The notes under the pieces were generated by a model that saw only the letters and a list, made by a program, of their open reading frames with translations, had not been told where the DNA came from and ran no database searches. The position numbers and the translations under genes were made by a program. From NCBI GenBank assembly GCA_902605935.1, contig CACLEI010000009.1:1-43965 (forward strand): 43,965 nt of DNA, given 5' to 3'. This stretch comes from an uncultured SAR86 cluster bacterium (lineage in GTDB: Bacteria > Pseudomonadota > Gammaproteobacteria > Magnimaribacterales > Magnimaribacteraceae). This document shows positions 27,440-38,994 of the stretch, one piece after another. How positions within the stretch are numbered: position 1 is the first letter of the stretch; each line of letters opens with the position of its first letter.

Positions 27440-30400
27440 TTAAAATTGATATTTAAAACCTAAGTTCCATTGATAAGAAGATTGTCCAGCCCTATTTTGG
27501 ACAAATAAACCATCGTCAGGATCAACACCAACTATATTGTATCTACCTTGAGAATCATATGGATTATCTTCATCCAAAATTATTTGTCTACTTCTATTGC
27601 TATATTCCCTAATGATTCCATCTTCATCATCAATGAGATTTAGAAGATTAGTCACATCGAGATAAACAATTACTTTATGATCATTCGCAATATTAATATC
27701 TTGTGTTATCCGAAGGTCTAAAGTCCTTATCCAAGGGCTATTAAATGCATTTCTAGGTACAACTTGCCCTTTGTAGCCTGCCAATCCAGATCCATTTACG
27801 TGAGCCATTACAGCATCCGCGACTGATGAGCTTGCAAATACAACATTGGGATCTGAAGCTCCTGTAGGTATGTAGGCTGCATCATAACCACCATCGGTTC
27901 TGTCATTTGAAAATGCATCATCATAACCATCAAAAGTAACACTATAGGGTTCTCCTGATTTTGCGACATATACAAGAGAAAACCTTGTGTCATTATTTCC
28001 AAAGAACTGAGTAGTGTAATCGAGTCCAGTTATTAATTTATGTTCAACCATAAAGTTAGATCTAGCAGCACTAATATTCTCACCGTCGGCTCTTACCGAT
28101 CTTGCATAGGAGCTTTCACTTTGAGCGCTTGTTAATTCAAAAATGTCATTAGCTCTCATCTTTGTATAACCAGCAAACCAATCTATTTCACCAAACTGCT
28201 TGGTAGTCGTGATCGTCCAGGCCTCAGTTGTACCTTGGTCTGTATTGGTTAACCTATAGTCTCCTCTACCGCCATAGATTCCTCTACCATCAGCAAGTGT
28301 TCCTTCTCTTTCTAAACCAAGATCTGTAAAAAATACTGCTTGCCTTACCTGATCAAGATTATATTCAAGAGTTATATCCCAACCACTATCAAGTAATAAA
28401 TCTAATCCAAGACTTGTCCTCCAAGAGGAAGGGGCTTCAAAATTAGGATCAGTGCTTTGCGCAACTCCGTAAGGATTATCTGCAGCAGGTATTGAATACT
28501 TAGAATCAGGAGAAGTTAACCAGAAAGCTGTTGGATCTCCTTTTGGCATATTACCAGGGCAATTAGTAACGCTGTCGTCACCGACACAATTACTAAACCA
28601 TCCACGATAATCGCCAGTTGCTCCAGTTCTTGAGTAGGCATTTCCATACCAAACTCGAGGTATCCTTCCCATGAATAATCCTCTACCACCTCTCAAAGTA
28701 GCAGAAACTACACTTTCTCTACTCTCAAATAAATCTGTGAGATCCATATTAAACGAGAACCTTGGCTGCAAAACATCAAAATCAAATTTTGACGCATTTG
28801 AAAAACCGTATTCTTTAACAAAATTTACATTAGTGGCAGGTGCTATTGGAGTCTCAACTTCATCGTAACGAAGACCAAACATAACTGTTAGATCATTGTT
28901 TACAAACCACTTATCTTGAATATAGAGAGAATTCTTCTCTACCTCGAAATCTGCAGCCATGGTTCCGACCGCTTCATGTCCTGCATAAGGCTCGTGTATT
29001 CTTAATCTACTCCAAACACCGTTTTGATAATCTTCGAAGCTTCTAAATCTAACCTCAGCGTTATATCTAGCAATGAATAGATTTACAACATCGGATTCAT
29101 CTCTTTCATAACCAACTGTGTAAACATGGTCATCATTATTATAGTCAGCTTTTAAAGTTAGGAATTCACTCTCAACATTGATTAAATTTGCACCTCTGTA
29201 TCGATCACCACCTAAAAATACATTATCTCTATCGCCAGTGACTGAGTCAGTAATAGTAATATTCATTTCAGGAAATAAGTCATCTCCATATGAGGAATCA
29301 TCTTCCAGCATTTCATAACTTGTGTACTTAAATTTTGTTGAAAGTCTATCGGACCAATCGCTATACAAAGTTAATGAAGCTCGATCGATTTCAGGATCCT
29401 TATAATACCAATTATTACTAAATACAGTTCTTGACCAGTTGTTGTATCTTTGTGGCAAAAGATCCTCGGAATGGGATACATTTAGAGTAGCTCTATGAGC
29501 ATCACTAATAACCGCATCTAGTTTAACTGTCCATTCCTCATGGGTTGAGTCGTAAGTTACTAAATTTATATATCCAGCATCATAACCACCATAATTATCA
29601 ATAGTGTATTGTCTAATTTCATTAGCCAGCGCTGTAGTTACAACTCTTGCCGGGTTTTGAGCTCCACTATCTTTTGTCCCAAAAAGACCAGGTAGTGAAG
29701 CAGTATTTTCTTCATAACCTACAAAGAAAAAGAGTTTATCCTCGATGAGTGGTCCAGCAAAAGTCAGCGCAATAACTTCATCTTCAAATTCAGGAAAATC
29801 TTGACCTTCAAAATCTCCCACGCTTCCTTCATCTCTTTTTTGATAATAAGCTGATCCTTGGAATTCATTAGTTCCTGACTTTGTAGCGACTGCAATAGAG
29901 CCACCTGTTGTATTACCCCTAGAAACATCAAATGGAGTTATGTCTACAGATATTTGATCAACAAAGTCCATACTGATTGGATTTCTCATGGTTCCAAATC
30001 CATTGTCATTTAATCCAAAAGGATCATTAAAACTTATCCCATCTATTGTGAAGTCATTAAATCTTGAGTTGGCTCCCATAATGCTTATTTCTGCATCTCT
30101 TCCAACACCTCCATTAACTGAAACTCTAGGATCCATTTTTGCAAAATCTGCTACTTGTCGATTGATTGTTGGAACTGCATCCATATCTTCTCTAGTCAGG
30201 ACAGTACTTGTACCCATCTTAAAAGCTTCGGCAGGCTTCGCAGTTACTATAATTTCATCTGCTGCAGTGGTGCTCGTGAGAGTTACTCCAAAGGATAGTG
30301 GTTCACCCAAACTCAAGAATAAACCGTCTATGGATTCTGAATTGTAACCTGGTGCCGTTACTTTAACAGTGTAGGGACCACCTAAAGGTAAAAAAGACAA

Positions 30401-30592
30401 TGAAAAGCTTCCCGTAGAACTGGTTGTTGTAGTTTTAGTAATACCTGTCGGCGTATGTTCAGCTTCAACAGTTGCACCTGAGACATTTACACTTCCCCTC
30501 ATGCCGGATGTTGTGTCTACATCAGAAAATACAGGTAAGCTTAAACAAAATACAGAAGAAAAAAGAAAAATCTTTTTTAAGATTAGTTTCAT
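27440..30592 (-). CDS. TonB-dependent receptor, Oar-like, with N-terminal carboxypeptidase-regulatory-like domain (start adjusted to ATG 30592)
   Basis: Signal peptide MKLILKKIFLFSSVFCLSLPVFS; MRGSVNVSGATVEAEHTPTGITKTTTTSSTGSFSLSFLPLGGPYTVKV; plug and beta-barrel; terminal QWNLGFKYQF. Confidence 0.95.
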   Translation of the reverse strand: MKLILKKIFLFSSVFCLSLPVFSDVDTTSGMRGSVNVSGATVEAEHTPTGITKTTTTSSTGSFSLSFLPLGGPYTVKVTAPGYNSESIDGLFLSLGEPLSFGVTLTSTTAADEIIVTAKPAEAFKMGTSTVLTREDMDAVPTINRQVADFAKMDPRVSVNGGVGRDAEISIMGANSRFNDFTIDGISFNDPFGLNDNGFGTMRNPISMDFVDQISVDITPFDVSRGNTTGGSIAVATKSGTNEFQGSAYYQKRDEGSVGDFEGQDFPEFEDEVIALTFAGPLIEDKLFFFVGYEENTASLPGLFGTKDSGAQNPARVVTTALANEIRQYTIDNYGGYDAGYINLVTYDSTHEEWTVKLDAVISDAHRATLNVSHSEDLLPQRYNNWSRTVFSNNWYYKDPEIDRASLTLYSDWSDRLSTKFKYTSYEMLEDDSSYGDDLFPEMNITITDSVTGDRDNVFLGGDRYRGANLINVESEFLTLKADYNNDDHVYTVGYERDESDVVNLFIARYNAEVRFRSFEDYQNGVWSRLRIHEPYAGHEAVGTMAADFEVEKNSLYIQDKWFVNNDLTVMFGLRYDEVETPIAPATNVNFVKEYGFSNASKFDFDVLQPRFSFNMDLTDLFESRESVVSATLRGGRGLFMGRIPRVWYGNAYSRTGATGDYRGWFSNCVGDDSVTNCPGNMPKGDPTAFWLTSPDSKYSIPAADNPYGVAQSTDPNFEAPSSWRTSLGLDLLLDSGWDITLEYNLDQVRQAVFFTDLGLEREGTLADGRGIYGGRGDYRLTNTDQGTTEAWTITTTKQFGEIDWFAGYTKMRANDIFELTSAQSESSYARSVRADGENISAARSNFMVEHKLITGLDYTTQFFGNNDTRFSLVYVAKSGEPYSVTFDGYDDAFSNDRTDGGYDAAYIPTGASDPNVVFASSSVADAVMAHVNGSGLAGYKGQVVPRNAFNSPWIRTLDLRITQDINIANDHKVIVYLDVTNLLNLIDDEDGIIREYSNRSRQIILDEDNPYDSQGRYNIVGVDPDDGLFVQNRAGQSSYQWNLGFKYQF

Positions 30593-30766
30593 AATTAACC
30601 CCAAAATTAATTAGACAAAAAGTTGAGGTAATCATATACCTAATTTTGACTAAAAAAAATAAAAATTCTTCTGAATAGGTTAAAAGTTTCTTAGATTTCA
30701 CAATCTCTACTATTTAGCCCTAATCTTAACCTTAAAAGGCTCTCAAGAAGTTCGGGATATATAATT

Positions 30767-32044
30767 TTATTGAGGAAGTAAAATAGATTCTTTACCTAAA
30801 TAATTTCTTAGTACATCCGGTATAGTTACTGATCCATCTGATTCTTGATAGTTTTCAAGAATAGCTAAAATTGTCCTACTTAATGCTAGACCAGAACCAT
30901 TTAGCGTATTTAAAAGTTCTATCTTATTATCGGAATTATTTTTCCAGCGTGCTTTCATTCTTCTAGCTTGAAAAGCTCTAAAGTTTGAACAAGATGATAT
31001 TTCTCTATAGGCCTCTTGTGAAGGTACCCAAACTTCTAAGTCATATGTTTTAGCTGCAGAAAAACCTATGTCACCAGAACAAAGAGAAACAACTCTATAA
31101 GGTAACTCCAATTTTTTGAGAATATTCTCAGCATGTTCAGTCAATTCCTCTAATGCTTCATCAGAATCTGAAGATTCAACAGCCTGAACTAACTCTACCT
31201 TTTCAAATTGATGCAATCTCATTATGCCCTTGGTGTCTTTTCCATAACTTCCAGCTTCGCTTCTAAAGCATGGGGTATGGCAAACGTATTTAATTGGTAA
31301 TTTTTCTGAATTCAAAATCTCATCTCTAAATAAATTAGTCACGGGAACTTCGGCTGTGGAAGTTAAGTAAAAATCATTCTGATTGTCGATCTTAAAAAGA
31401 TCTTCTTCGAATTTAGGGAGTTGGCCTGTGCCGATCAAAGAATCTTTATTGACTATGTAAGGAACATAAACTTCTTCATATCCATGTTCTTGCACATGAG
31501 TATCAATCATAAAGTTTATTAAGGCTCTTTGAAGATGTGCTATATCATTTCTAAAAACCTTAAACCTCGAACCAGTCAGTTTCACCCCTGCTTCCATGTC
31601 AATTTCATAAGATCTTCCAATTTCTAAGTGGTCTTTAATAGGAAATTCAAATACTCTAGGAGAGCCAATTTTTCTTAACTCCAAGTTTGATGTTTCATCT
31701 TTACCATCAGGAACATCGTGGTCAATTAGATTAGGAATAGATAAAACAAAGTTATCTATTTGTTCAAGTAAGTTATCTAGTTCATTGCTCTGCTCTTTCA
31801 ATGTTGCAGTAAGTTCTGAAGCCATTTTTTCAAGGTCTTTTGTGTCTTCAGAATTTTGTTTTGCAATTCCTATATTTTTTGAAAGTTCGTTTAACTTTGC
31901 TTGCTGATTTTCAGTTGATCCTTGTAAATCTTTTCTTTTAGATTCAAGTTTGGTCCAGAGATTCTCATCGAATTCGAAACCTCTTCTTTTGAGATTAGAT
32001 ATGACCTCTTTTGTTTCTTTCCTAAGTAATTTTGAATCAAGCAT
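30767..32044 (-). CDS. serS: Seryl-tRNA synthetase
   Basis: MLDSKLLRKETKEVISNLKRRGFEFD; TGQLPKFEEDLFKI; TSTAEVPVTNLFRDEIL; CFRSEAGSYGKDTKGIMRLHQFEKVELV; NGSGLALSRTILAILENYQ. Confidence 0.99.
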   Translation of the reverse strand: MLDSKLLRKETKEVISNLKRRGFEFDENLWTKLESKRKDLQGSTENQQAKLNELSKNIGIAKQNSEDTKDLEKMASELTATLKEQSNELDNLLEQIDNFVLSIPNLIDHDVPDGKDETSNLELRKIGSPRVFEFPIKDHLEIGRSYEIDMEAGVKLTGSRFKVFRNDIAHLQRALINFMIDTHVQEHGYEEVYVPYIVNKDSLIGTGQLPKFEEDLFKIDNQNDFYLTSTAEVPVTNLFRDEILNSEKLPIKYVCHTPCFRSEAGSYGKDTKGIMRLHQFEKVELVQAVESSDSDEALEELTEHAENILKKLELPYRVVSLCSGDIGFSAAKTYDLEVWVPSQEAYREISSCSNFRAFQARRMKARWKNNSDNKIELLNTLNGSGLALSRTILAILENYQESDGSVTIPDVLRNYLGKESILLPQ

Positions 32045-32063
32045 GGATCTATTCTAAAGAATA

Positions 32064-32678
32064 CTAGTGATAAACTACATCTATTCCTTCCGGTATGGAG
32101 ATGAAAAGTTGGTTTTCACTGAAAGGCTCCCAAGATATATCATCGAAATCAAAATTTACACTTTGCCCAAAAGAATCTAAATAAGTTAGAGAATCAAGTT
32201 CAGTTGCTACAAATTGAAGGAATATCTTTTCAACAAAACTATTATCATCTTTAGTAGAGAGCGAACATACAGTTTTATTATTTTCTTGAAAACACGAGTT
32301 TATTGAATACAATTTTTTTAGATCCTCAATATTAGAGATTAGGATACTTATTGGTGTATTTTTAAAATATTCTTCTCGAGGAACGATATCTAATTGCTCC
32401 AACTCTGTATCTAATTTGTAGAGAAATTCATTATCTGCCGAAATGGTTTCTTTAATTGGATCATGATATTCGATCTTAAAATTTCCTGATCTTGATGCTT
32501 GTATGTTTCCAGAGACTACCCGCTCATTTAAATCCATTAATGTGGTTTGAGTGAAATTGGTTTTGAGATATTGTTTAGAATGCAAGAAATCAAATAAATT
32601 TTCTTTACTAATAATTTCATTACTAACAACTGTGGTTGTTAGAAGCATACTAAGCAAAGAAAGGTAAATTTTTCTCAA
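32064..32678 (-). CDS. lolA: Outer-membrane lipoprotein carrier protein LolA
   Basis: LKTNFTQTTLMDLNERVVSGNIQASRSGNFKIEYHDPIKETISADNEFLYKLDTELEQL; located between serS and ftsK. Confidence 0.9.
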   Translation of the reverse strand: MRKIYLSLLSMLLTTTVVSNEIISKENLFDFLHSKQYLKTNFTQTTLMDLNERVVSGNIQASRSGNFKIEYHDPIKETISADNEFLYKLDTELEQLDIVPREEYFKNTPISILISNIEDLKKLYSINSCFQENNKTVCSLSTKDDNSFVEKIFLQFVATELDSLTYLDSFGQSVNFDFDDISWEPFSENQLFISIPEGIDVVYH

Positions 32679-32679
32679 A

Positions 32680-35052
32680 TCAATCTTCGGGCGGTGGCGG
32701 TATTAAAACTTCTCTATTTCCGTTAGAAGCCATGGGACTAAGTACTCCTGACTCTTCCATAGTCTCTATCATTCTAGCTGCCCTGTTATAGCCTATTCTC
32801 AGTCTTCTTTGGACAGCAGAAATCGATGCTCTTCTTGATTGAGCAACAAATGCAACAGCTTCATCATATAATTCATCTTTTTCACCATCTGAGTCTTCTT
32901 CAGAGGCAATACCAGGCATTCCAGAAACTGCTCCTTCTTCTTTGGTAACCTCATCTAAATAATCTGCCTTACCCCTTTGTCTCCAATCATCTGCTACTCT
33001 TTGTACTTCATCATCTCCAACAAAAGCGCCATGTACCCGTTGAGGTATAGAGGTTCCTGGAGCAAGGTAAAGCATGTCTCCCTTTCCTAATAATTGTTCT
33101 GCTCCACCTTGGTCAAGTATAACCCTTGAATCCATTTTAGAAGCAACTTGAAAAGCAACTCTTGATGATATGTTCGCTTTGATTAATCCTGTTATAACAT
33201 CTACTGATGGTCTTTGGGTTGCTAAAAGCATATGGATTCCTGCTGCTCTGGCCTTTTGAGCAATCCTTGCGATGAGTTGTTCAGCTGTTTTGCCAACGAC
33301 CATCATCAAGTCTGCCAATTCATCTACCGCCAAAACGATTAGTGGTAATTCCTCCAAATCAGGTGCCTCCTCCCCTTCTTCAGCTTCGTTAATCTTCCAA
33401 GTTGGATCTTTCAAGGGTTCACCTTTTGATGAGGCATCACTGACTTTTTTGTTATAGCCATTAAGATTTCTAACACCTAAATGTGCCATTAACTTATAGC
33501 GTCTTTCCATCTCATTTACACACCATCTCAATCCACTAGAAGCTTCTTTCATATCAGTGATCACAGGTGCCAACAAATGAGGTATATCTTCATAAACAGA
33601 AAGCTCTAACATCTTGGGATCGATAAGTATCATGCGAACTTGTTCAGGACTAGCTTTATACAAGATGCTGATAAGCATCGCATTGATTGCTACGGATTTT
33701 CCTGAACCAGTTGTACCTGCCACTAGTAAATGCGGCATTGATGCAAGATCAGCAACAATAGCTGATCCACTTATATCTTTTCCTAGGGCTACTGTAATAG
33801 GACTTTTTGATTCATCATAAGTTTTGCTAGATAAAACTTCACTGAGAAGGACTGGTTGTCTGTCTTCTCTTGGTACTTCAATCCCTATAGTATCTTTCCC
33901 TTCTATAACCTCCACTATTCTTACGCTTGTTTTTGCAAGGGAGCGTGCCAAGTCTTTACTAATGTTTGATATTTGATTAACTTTTAATCCACTAGGTAAC
34001 TTGAGCTCTAATCTAATTACTACCGGTCCAGGTTGGATTGATTCAACTTCAATATCATTGATGTTGTATTCAGCTAGCTTTGATACAACTAGTTCGCCAA
34101 GACGACGAAGTGAGTCTTCTGAAGTCTCATCAGAAAATTCCTGTGTCTTTTCATCAAGCAAGGAAAGTTTAGGTGGTGCAGATGGTTCTTTATATTCGAA
34201 AAGTTCTGTCTGTTTTTCTTCTTCTACTCTTTTACTTGTTTCAATCTTAGGCTTAGGCTGAATGACTTCAGCAGGTTTACTTTGCTCTTTCGCTTTTGTA
34301 TTAACGATGACTTTTTCTTGTCTCTCAATTTTTTCCTTTTTTAATTTTTGTTTTTCTTTAAGAGTGTTTAAAAAATTTGAAGCTCTATCACCCATTGTTG
34401 AGCCGGAAGATAATAATAATTCCTGCAACTTAGTTATGAGAGCAACCCATGAAACTTCCAAAGATAAAGTAAGACCTAATAGCAAACTAGAAGTAAATAA
34501 CAGTAGACTACCGATGAAGCTTAAGGGAACTATAAATACTGAAGATATTCTTGATCCAATTAATCCTCCTCCCTCTTGAGGTAAAAGACTCAATCCCGGC
34601 TCCAAGGTTAGAGCAAATAAAGTGCAACCAGAAACTACTACCAACACCCATCCGAATATTTTTAAACCTAACAATCCAGTGTATATATCTGAAAAAGGAA
34701 CTTTATTTCTTGAAAGAAAAAAATGACTAAGTAAGGGCCATAGAAGCCAATAGACTAATATATAAGCCATGTAGCCAAATATTGTTAATAGAAAGTCGCT
34801 CAAATAAGCACCCCAACTCCCCACTGCATTAATTACCTGGTTATTATCGATTGGATCTCCAGAAAAAACCTGAGTATTCCAACCCGAATCTCGAGGTGAG
34901 AAAGTAGTGAGTGCTAATAAGATGAATATTCCAAGAAAGCCTTGAACTATTAACCAAGAATCCAGTATGAGTTTATTGAGGCGTATACGTGACACCGAAA
35001 CGGCCTGGTTCGGAGACTTTTTTATTGCTTGAGACTTTTTAACCACTAACAA
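32680..35052 (-). CDS. ftsK: DNA translocase FtsK
   Basis: N-terminal TM segments; [55 protein letters not shown]-terminal gamma-like domain [31 protein letters not shown]. Confidence 0.99.
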   Translation of the reverse strand: MLVVKKSQAIKKSPNQAVSVSRIRLNKLILDSWLIVQGFLGIFILLALTTFSPRDSGWNTQVFSGDPIDNNQVINAVGSWGAYLSDFLLTIFGYMAYILVYWLLWPLLSHFFLSRNKVPFSDIYTGLLGLKIFGWVLVVVSGCTLFALTLEPGLSLLPQEGGGLIGSRISSVFIVPLSFIGSLLLFTSSLLLGLTLSLEVSWVALITKLQELLLSSGSTMGDRASNFLNTLKEKQKLKKEKIERQEKVIVNTKAKEQSKPAEVIQPKPKIETSKRVEEEKQTELFEYKEPSAPPKLSLLDEKTQEFSDETSEDSLRRLGELVVSKLAEYNINDIEVESIQPGPVVIRLELKLPSGLKVNQISNISKDLARSLAKTSVRIVEVIEGKDTIGIEVPREDRQPVLLSEVLSSKTYDESKSPITVALGKDISGSAIVADLASMPHLLVAGTTGSGKSVAINAMLISILYKASPEQVRMILIDPKMLELSVYEDIPHLLAPVITDMKEASSGLRWCVNEMERRYKLMAHLGVRNLNGYNKKVSDASSKGEPLKDPTWKINEAEEGEEAPDLEELPLIVLAVDELADLMMVVGKTAEQLIARIAQKARAAGIHMLLATQRPSVDVITGLIKANISSRVAFQVASKMDSRVILDQGGAEQLLGKGDMLYLAPGTSIPQRVHGAFVGDDEVQRVADDWRQRGKADYLDEVTKEEGAVSGMPGIASEEDSDGEKDELYDEAVAFVAQSRRASISAVQRRLRIGYNRAARMIETMEESGVLSPMASNGNREVLIPPPPED

Positions 35053-35106
35053 ATCTAAGTTTTAACTATTGTATAGTTTATTCAGAAGATGTTCTAATCC
35101 GAATAA

Positions 35107-36084
<978 letters not shown>

Positions 36085-36858
36085 GTGAAATATCTTCAAA
36101 TAAAAAAAGAGAATTCAATAGCCACCGTCAGCATTAATAGACCTAATGCAATGAATGCTCTAAGTATTGAAGTGCTTAAGGAATTTTGTACGTTGCAAGA
36201 ATATTTCAGAAAAGATCTTGATACTAGAGTTGTCATATTTACCGGTGAAGGTGATCATTTTTCTGCAGGAGCAGATCTAAAAGAGAAACCTCAACTATCT
36301 ACTAAATTAGAATCCTGGAGAAATAATTTTGGGAAACCGGCCATTAAATCTATTTTAGATATTGATCAAATCACTATTGCAGCAGTCAATGGATACTGCC
36401 TAGGTGGCGCAGCCTGTATTGTATCGGCATGTGACTTTCGGATTGCATCAGAAGAAGCAATTCTAGGTTATCCAGAAATAAACTTAGGTATAAATTTAAA
36501 CTGGCTCGGATTACCGCTAGCCGTTCGTTTAATTGGCCCTGCAAAGGCAAAAAAAATGGTTATTGGGGGAGAAAATGAAAATGCAGATACCCTTCTTTCA
36601 TGGGGCTTCTATGATGAAGTATGTAAAAAAGAAATCTTAATTCAACGTGCAAATGAAATGGCAACACACTATGCTTCCAAGCCTCCTATTGCTGCACAAA
36701 TGATTAAAAGAAGTGTAAATAATCTTGTATATAAGAATGATGAATCAATTATGCATATGGACTATGACCAAACATTATTGACTCATGAAACCGAAGACAG
36801 ACGAGAAGCAGTTACAGCTTTTTTTGAAAAAAGAGACCCGGAATTTAAAGGGGACTAA
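36085..36858 (+). CDS. Enoyl-CoA hydratase/isomerase family protein (GTG start)
   Basis: NRPNAMNALSIEVLKEF; GDHFSAGADLKEKP; AAVNGYCLGGAACIVSACDFRIASEEAILGYPEINLGI. Confidence 0.92.
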   Translation: MKYLQIKKENSIATVSINRPNAMNALSIEVLKEFCTLQEYFRKDLDTRVVIFTGEGDHFSAGADLKEKPQLSTKLESWRNNFGKPAIKSILDIDQITIAAVNGYCLGGAACIVSACDFRIASEEAILGYPEINLGINLNWLGLPLAVRLIGPAKAKKMVIGGENENADTLLSWGFYDEVCKKEILIQRANEMATHYASKPPIAAQMIKRSVNNLVYKNDESIMHMDYDQTLLTHETEDRREAVTAFFEKRDPEFKGD

Positions 36859-37839
36859 TCAAGCAGACTTTGTGTTTAAAGCTTTTTTGGCTTCTTCATA
36901 CTCATCAACCAAAGCATCGACTGCATCTCTGACTGAAGGTACATCATGCAAGTTTCCTATACCCTGACCTGATCCCCAAATATCCTTCCAAGCTTTCTTC
37001 TGGTTATCACCACCCATGCCGGAACTGCCAAAATTCATATCATTCTTATCAGCATAAGGAAGGTTATCTGGATCTAAACCAGCATTTACGACACTGGGTT
37101 TTAAATAATTACCATGCACACCAGTAAAAGTTGAAGAATACATAATATCATTGGCATTACTGTCAACTATCATATCTTTATAACCTTCAGATGCATTGGC
37201 TTCTTCTGTTGCTATAAAACGTGTACCTATATATGCAAAATCAGCTCCCATTGCCTGTGCAGACAAAATTGAAGCACCATGTGAAATACTTCCTGATAAA
37301 GCAACAGGTCCATCAAAAAATTCTCTTACTTCTCTTACAAGTGCAAATGGACTCAGTGCTCCCGCGTGTCCTCCAGCTCCGGCACACACTAATATAAGAC
37401 CGTCAGCACCTTCATCAATAGCCTTCTTAGCGTGTCTGATATTTATTACATCATGCATTACTGCACCGCCATAACTATGAACTGCTTCTACAACAAACTT
37501 AGGCGCTCTCAAACTGGTAATAATTATAGGTACTTCATGTTCTACACAAACCTCCATATCATGCTCTAAGCGATTGTTAGAGTGATGACAGATTTGATTT
37601 ACAGCAAAAGGAGCAACAACTGCGTCAGGATTATTTGCTTTGTAGTCGGCTAACTCCTTTTTCATCATGCCGATCCATTCTGTGAGTTTTTCTTCGGGCC
37701 TGGCATTCAAAGCAGGAAACGACCCTACAACACCAGCTTTACACTGAGCCAAAACAAGTTCAGGGTAAGAAACAGTAAACAAAGGTGCTCCTATTACAGG
37801 TATCCTAGTTTTATCTTTCAAAAAATTTACAACGTCCAT
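36859..37839 (-). CDS. Nitronate monooxygenase family (2-nitropropane dioxygenase-like) (start adjusted to 37839)
   Basis: MDVVNFLKDKTRIPVIGAPLFTVSYPELVLAQCKAGVVGSFPALNARP; GADGLILVCAGAGGHAG; GADFAYIGTRFIATEEA. AAGGAAA Shine-Dalgarno before ATG 37839. Confidence 0.9.
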   Translation of the reverse strand: MDVVNFLKDKTRIPVIGAPLFTVSYPELVLAQCKAGVVGSFPALNARPEEKLTEWIGMMKKELADYKANNPDAVVAPFAVNQICHHSNNRLEHDMEVCVEHEVPIIITSLRAPKFVVEAVHSYGGAVMHDVINIRHAKKAIDEGADGLILVCAGAGGHAGALSPFALVREVREFFDGPVALSGSISHGASILSAQAMGADFAYIGTRFIATEEANASEGYKDMIVDSNANDIMYSSTFTGVHGNYLKPSVVNAGLDPDNLPYADKNDMNFGSSGMGGDNQKKAWKDIWGSGQGIGNLHDVPSVRDAVDALVDEYEEAKKALNTKSA

Positions 37840-37855
37840 ATTTTTCCTTATTTTA

Positions 37856-37987
37856 TTACTGATTGGAGACCCAAAAAACTGCAATCGCTACAAGACTAAG
37901 AATGATTACTACGGCAGCAATAGCATCTAGTTTGCTATCTTCTTGACGCATAATTTCTTTTTCCTGTTCACTGTGTTCGTTAGTCAT
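37856..37987 (-). CDS. 43-aa single-TM micro-protein (not in the supplied ORF track)
   Basis: AAGGAA upstream of ATG 37987; translation MTNEHSEQEKEIMRQEDSKLDAIAAVVIILSLVAIAVFWVSNQ*: charged N-terminus plus one hydrophobic helix. It fills the gap between flanking genes on the same strand. Confidence 0.6.
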   Translation of the reverse strand: MTNEHSEQEKEIMRQEDSKLDAIAAVVIILSLVAIAVFWVSNQ

Positions 37988-37998
37988 TTTGTTTCCTT

Positions 37999-38994
37999 CT
38001 AATTGAGATTAACAACTACTCTACCAATTTGACCACCAGCCAATATTGTAGAAATTTCATCTTCTAATTCTTCTAATTTAACTTCTTTTACAAGCGAAGA
38101 TAAATCTAACGTCCAATCCGATGCAAAGTTCTCCCATACCTCCAACTTTTTTTGTATTGATATCTCAACAGAATCAACACCTAAAAGTGCATTTCCTCTT
38201 AAAATAAATGGAAATATTGAGCTTTCAAATGAAGGACCTCCAACGAGTCCGCTACATGCCACTGCCCCACCCGGTTTGAGTGATGCTAATAGCAAAGTAA
38301 GTATATTCCCACTTACTACATCAACTCCAAAATCCCATATAGTTTTCCCAATAGGAGTTCTCGATACCTCGGAAAGTTGTTCTCTTGATATAATTTCTGA
38401 AGCACCAAGCCCCTTAAGTAAATCATTTTGTGAATCTTTACCTGTCACTGCAGTTACAGTAGAGCCTAGCTTCGATAATAGCATTACAGCTATTGAACCA
38501 ACTCCACCTGTTGAACCAGTAACAATAGAAGCAGAAGATTCAAATCCTCTCTTAGAGTTATAATCATCAAGTGCCTTTATGGAGAGCCCGGCAGTTAAAC
38601 CGGCTGTGCCTAGAGACATAGAATCTTTCTCGCTTAATCCAGAGGGTAAATTTACGGCCCATGACGAAGGCACTCTTATATATTCACCGAAACCTCCAGA
38701 AGTATTCATGCCAAGATCATATCCAGTAACGATAACAGAATCACCTTCTTTAAAATTTTGATTTGACGATTCTTCTATTGTCCCCACAGCATCAATGCCA
38801 GGAGTATGTGGGTAGTTTCTAGTTACACCTGGTGCACCTGAAGCTGATAGTGCATCTTTATAGTTAAGAGAAGAATAGTGAACTTTTATTAATAACTCTC
38901 CCTCCGGAAGATCATCAATAGATCTTTCAATTATAGATAACTGATTTCCTTGATCTGTCTTTACAGACTCCAATGCTTTAAATTTTTTTGTCAT
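37999..38994 (-). CDS. YhdH/AcuI family quinone oxidoreductase (acryloyl-CoA reductase-like)
   Basis: VHYSSLNYKDALSASGAPGVTRNYPHTPGIDAVGTI; GGFGEYIRVPSSWAVNLP; LGTAGLTAGLSI; VTGSTGGVGSIAVMLLSKLG. Confidence 0.9.
   Translation of the reverse strand: MTKKFKALESVKTDQGNQLSIIERSIDDLPEGELLIKVHYSSLNYKDALSASGAPGVTRNYPHTPGIDAVGTIEESSNQNFKEGDSVIVTGYDLGMNTSGGFGEYIRVPSSWAVNLPSGLSEKDSMSLGTAGLTAGLSIKALDDYNSKRGFESSASIVTGSTGGVGSIAVMLLSKLGSTVTAVTGKDSQNDLLKGLGASEIISREQLSEVSRTPIGKTIWDFGVDVVSGNILTLLLASLKPGGAVACSGLVGGPSFESSIFPFILRGNALLGVDSVEISIQKKLEVWENFASDWTLDLSSLVKEVKLEELEDEISTILAGGQIGRVVVNLN

Noticed and set aside
29988-30347. 119-aa plus-strand ORF inside the TonB receptor
   Set aside because: Antisense to a strongly supported CDS; composition is what a reverse-frame shadow would give; no family motif.
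34001-34579. Plus-strand ORFs of 86 and 105 aa inside ftsK
   Set aside because: Antisense shadow ORFs over the FtsK linker region; Ser/Leu-rich low complexity, no independent signals.
36785-36967. 60-aa plus-strand ORF across the enoyl-CoA hydratase/nitronate monooxygenase junction
   Set aside because: Out of frame with one gene and antisense to the next; no independent coding signal.
37196-37474. 92-aa plus-strand ORF within the nitronate monooxygenase gene
   Set aside because: Antisense shadow ORF, Ala/Pro/Ser-rich.
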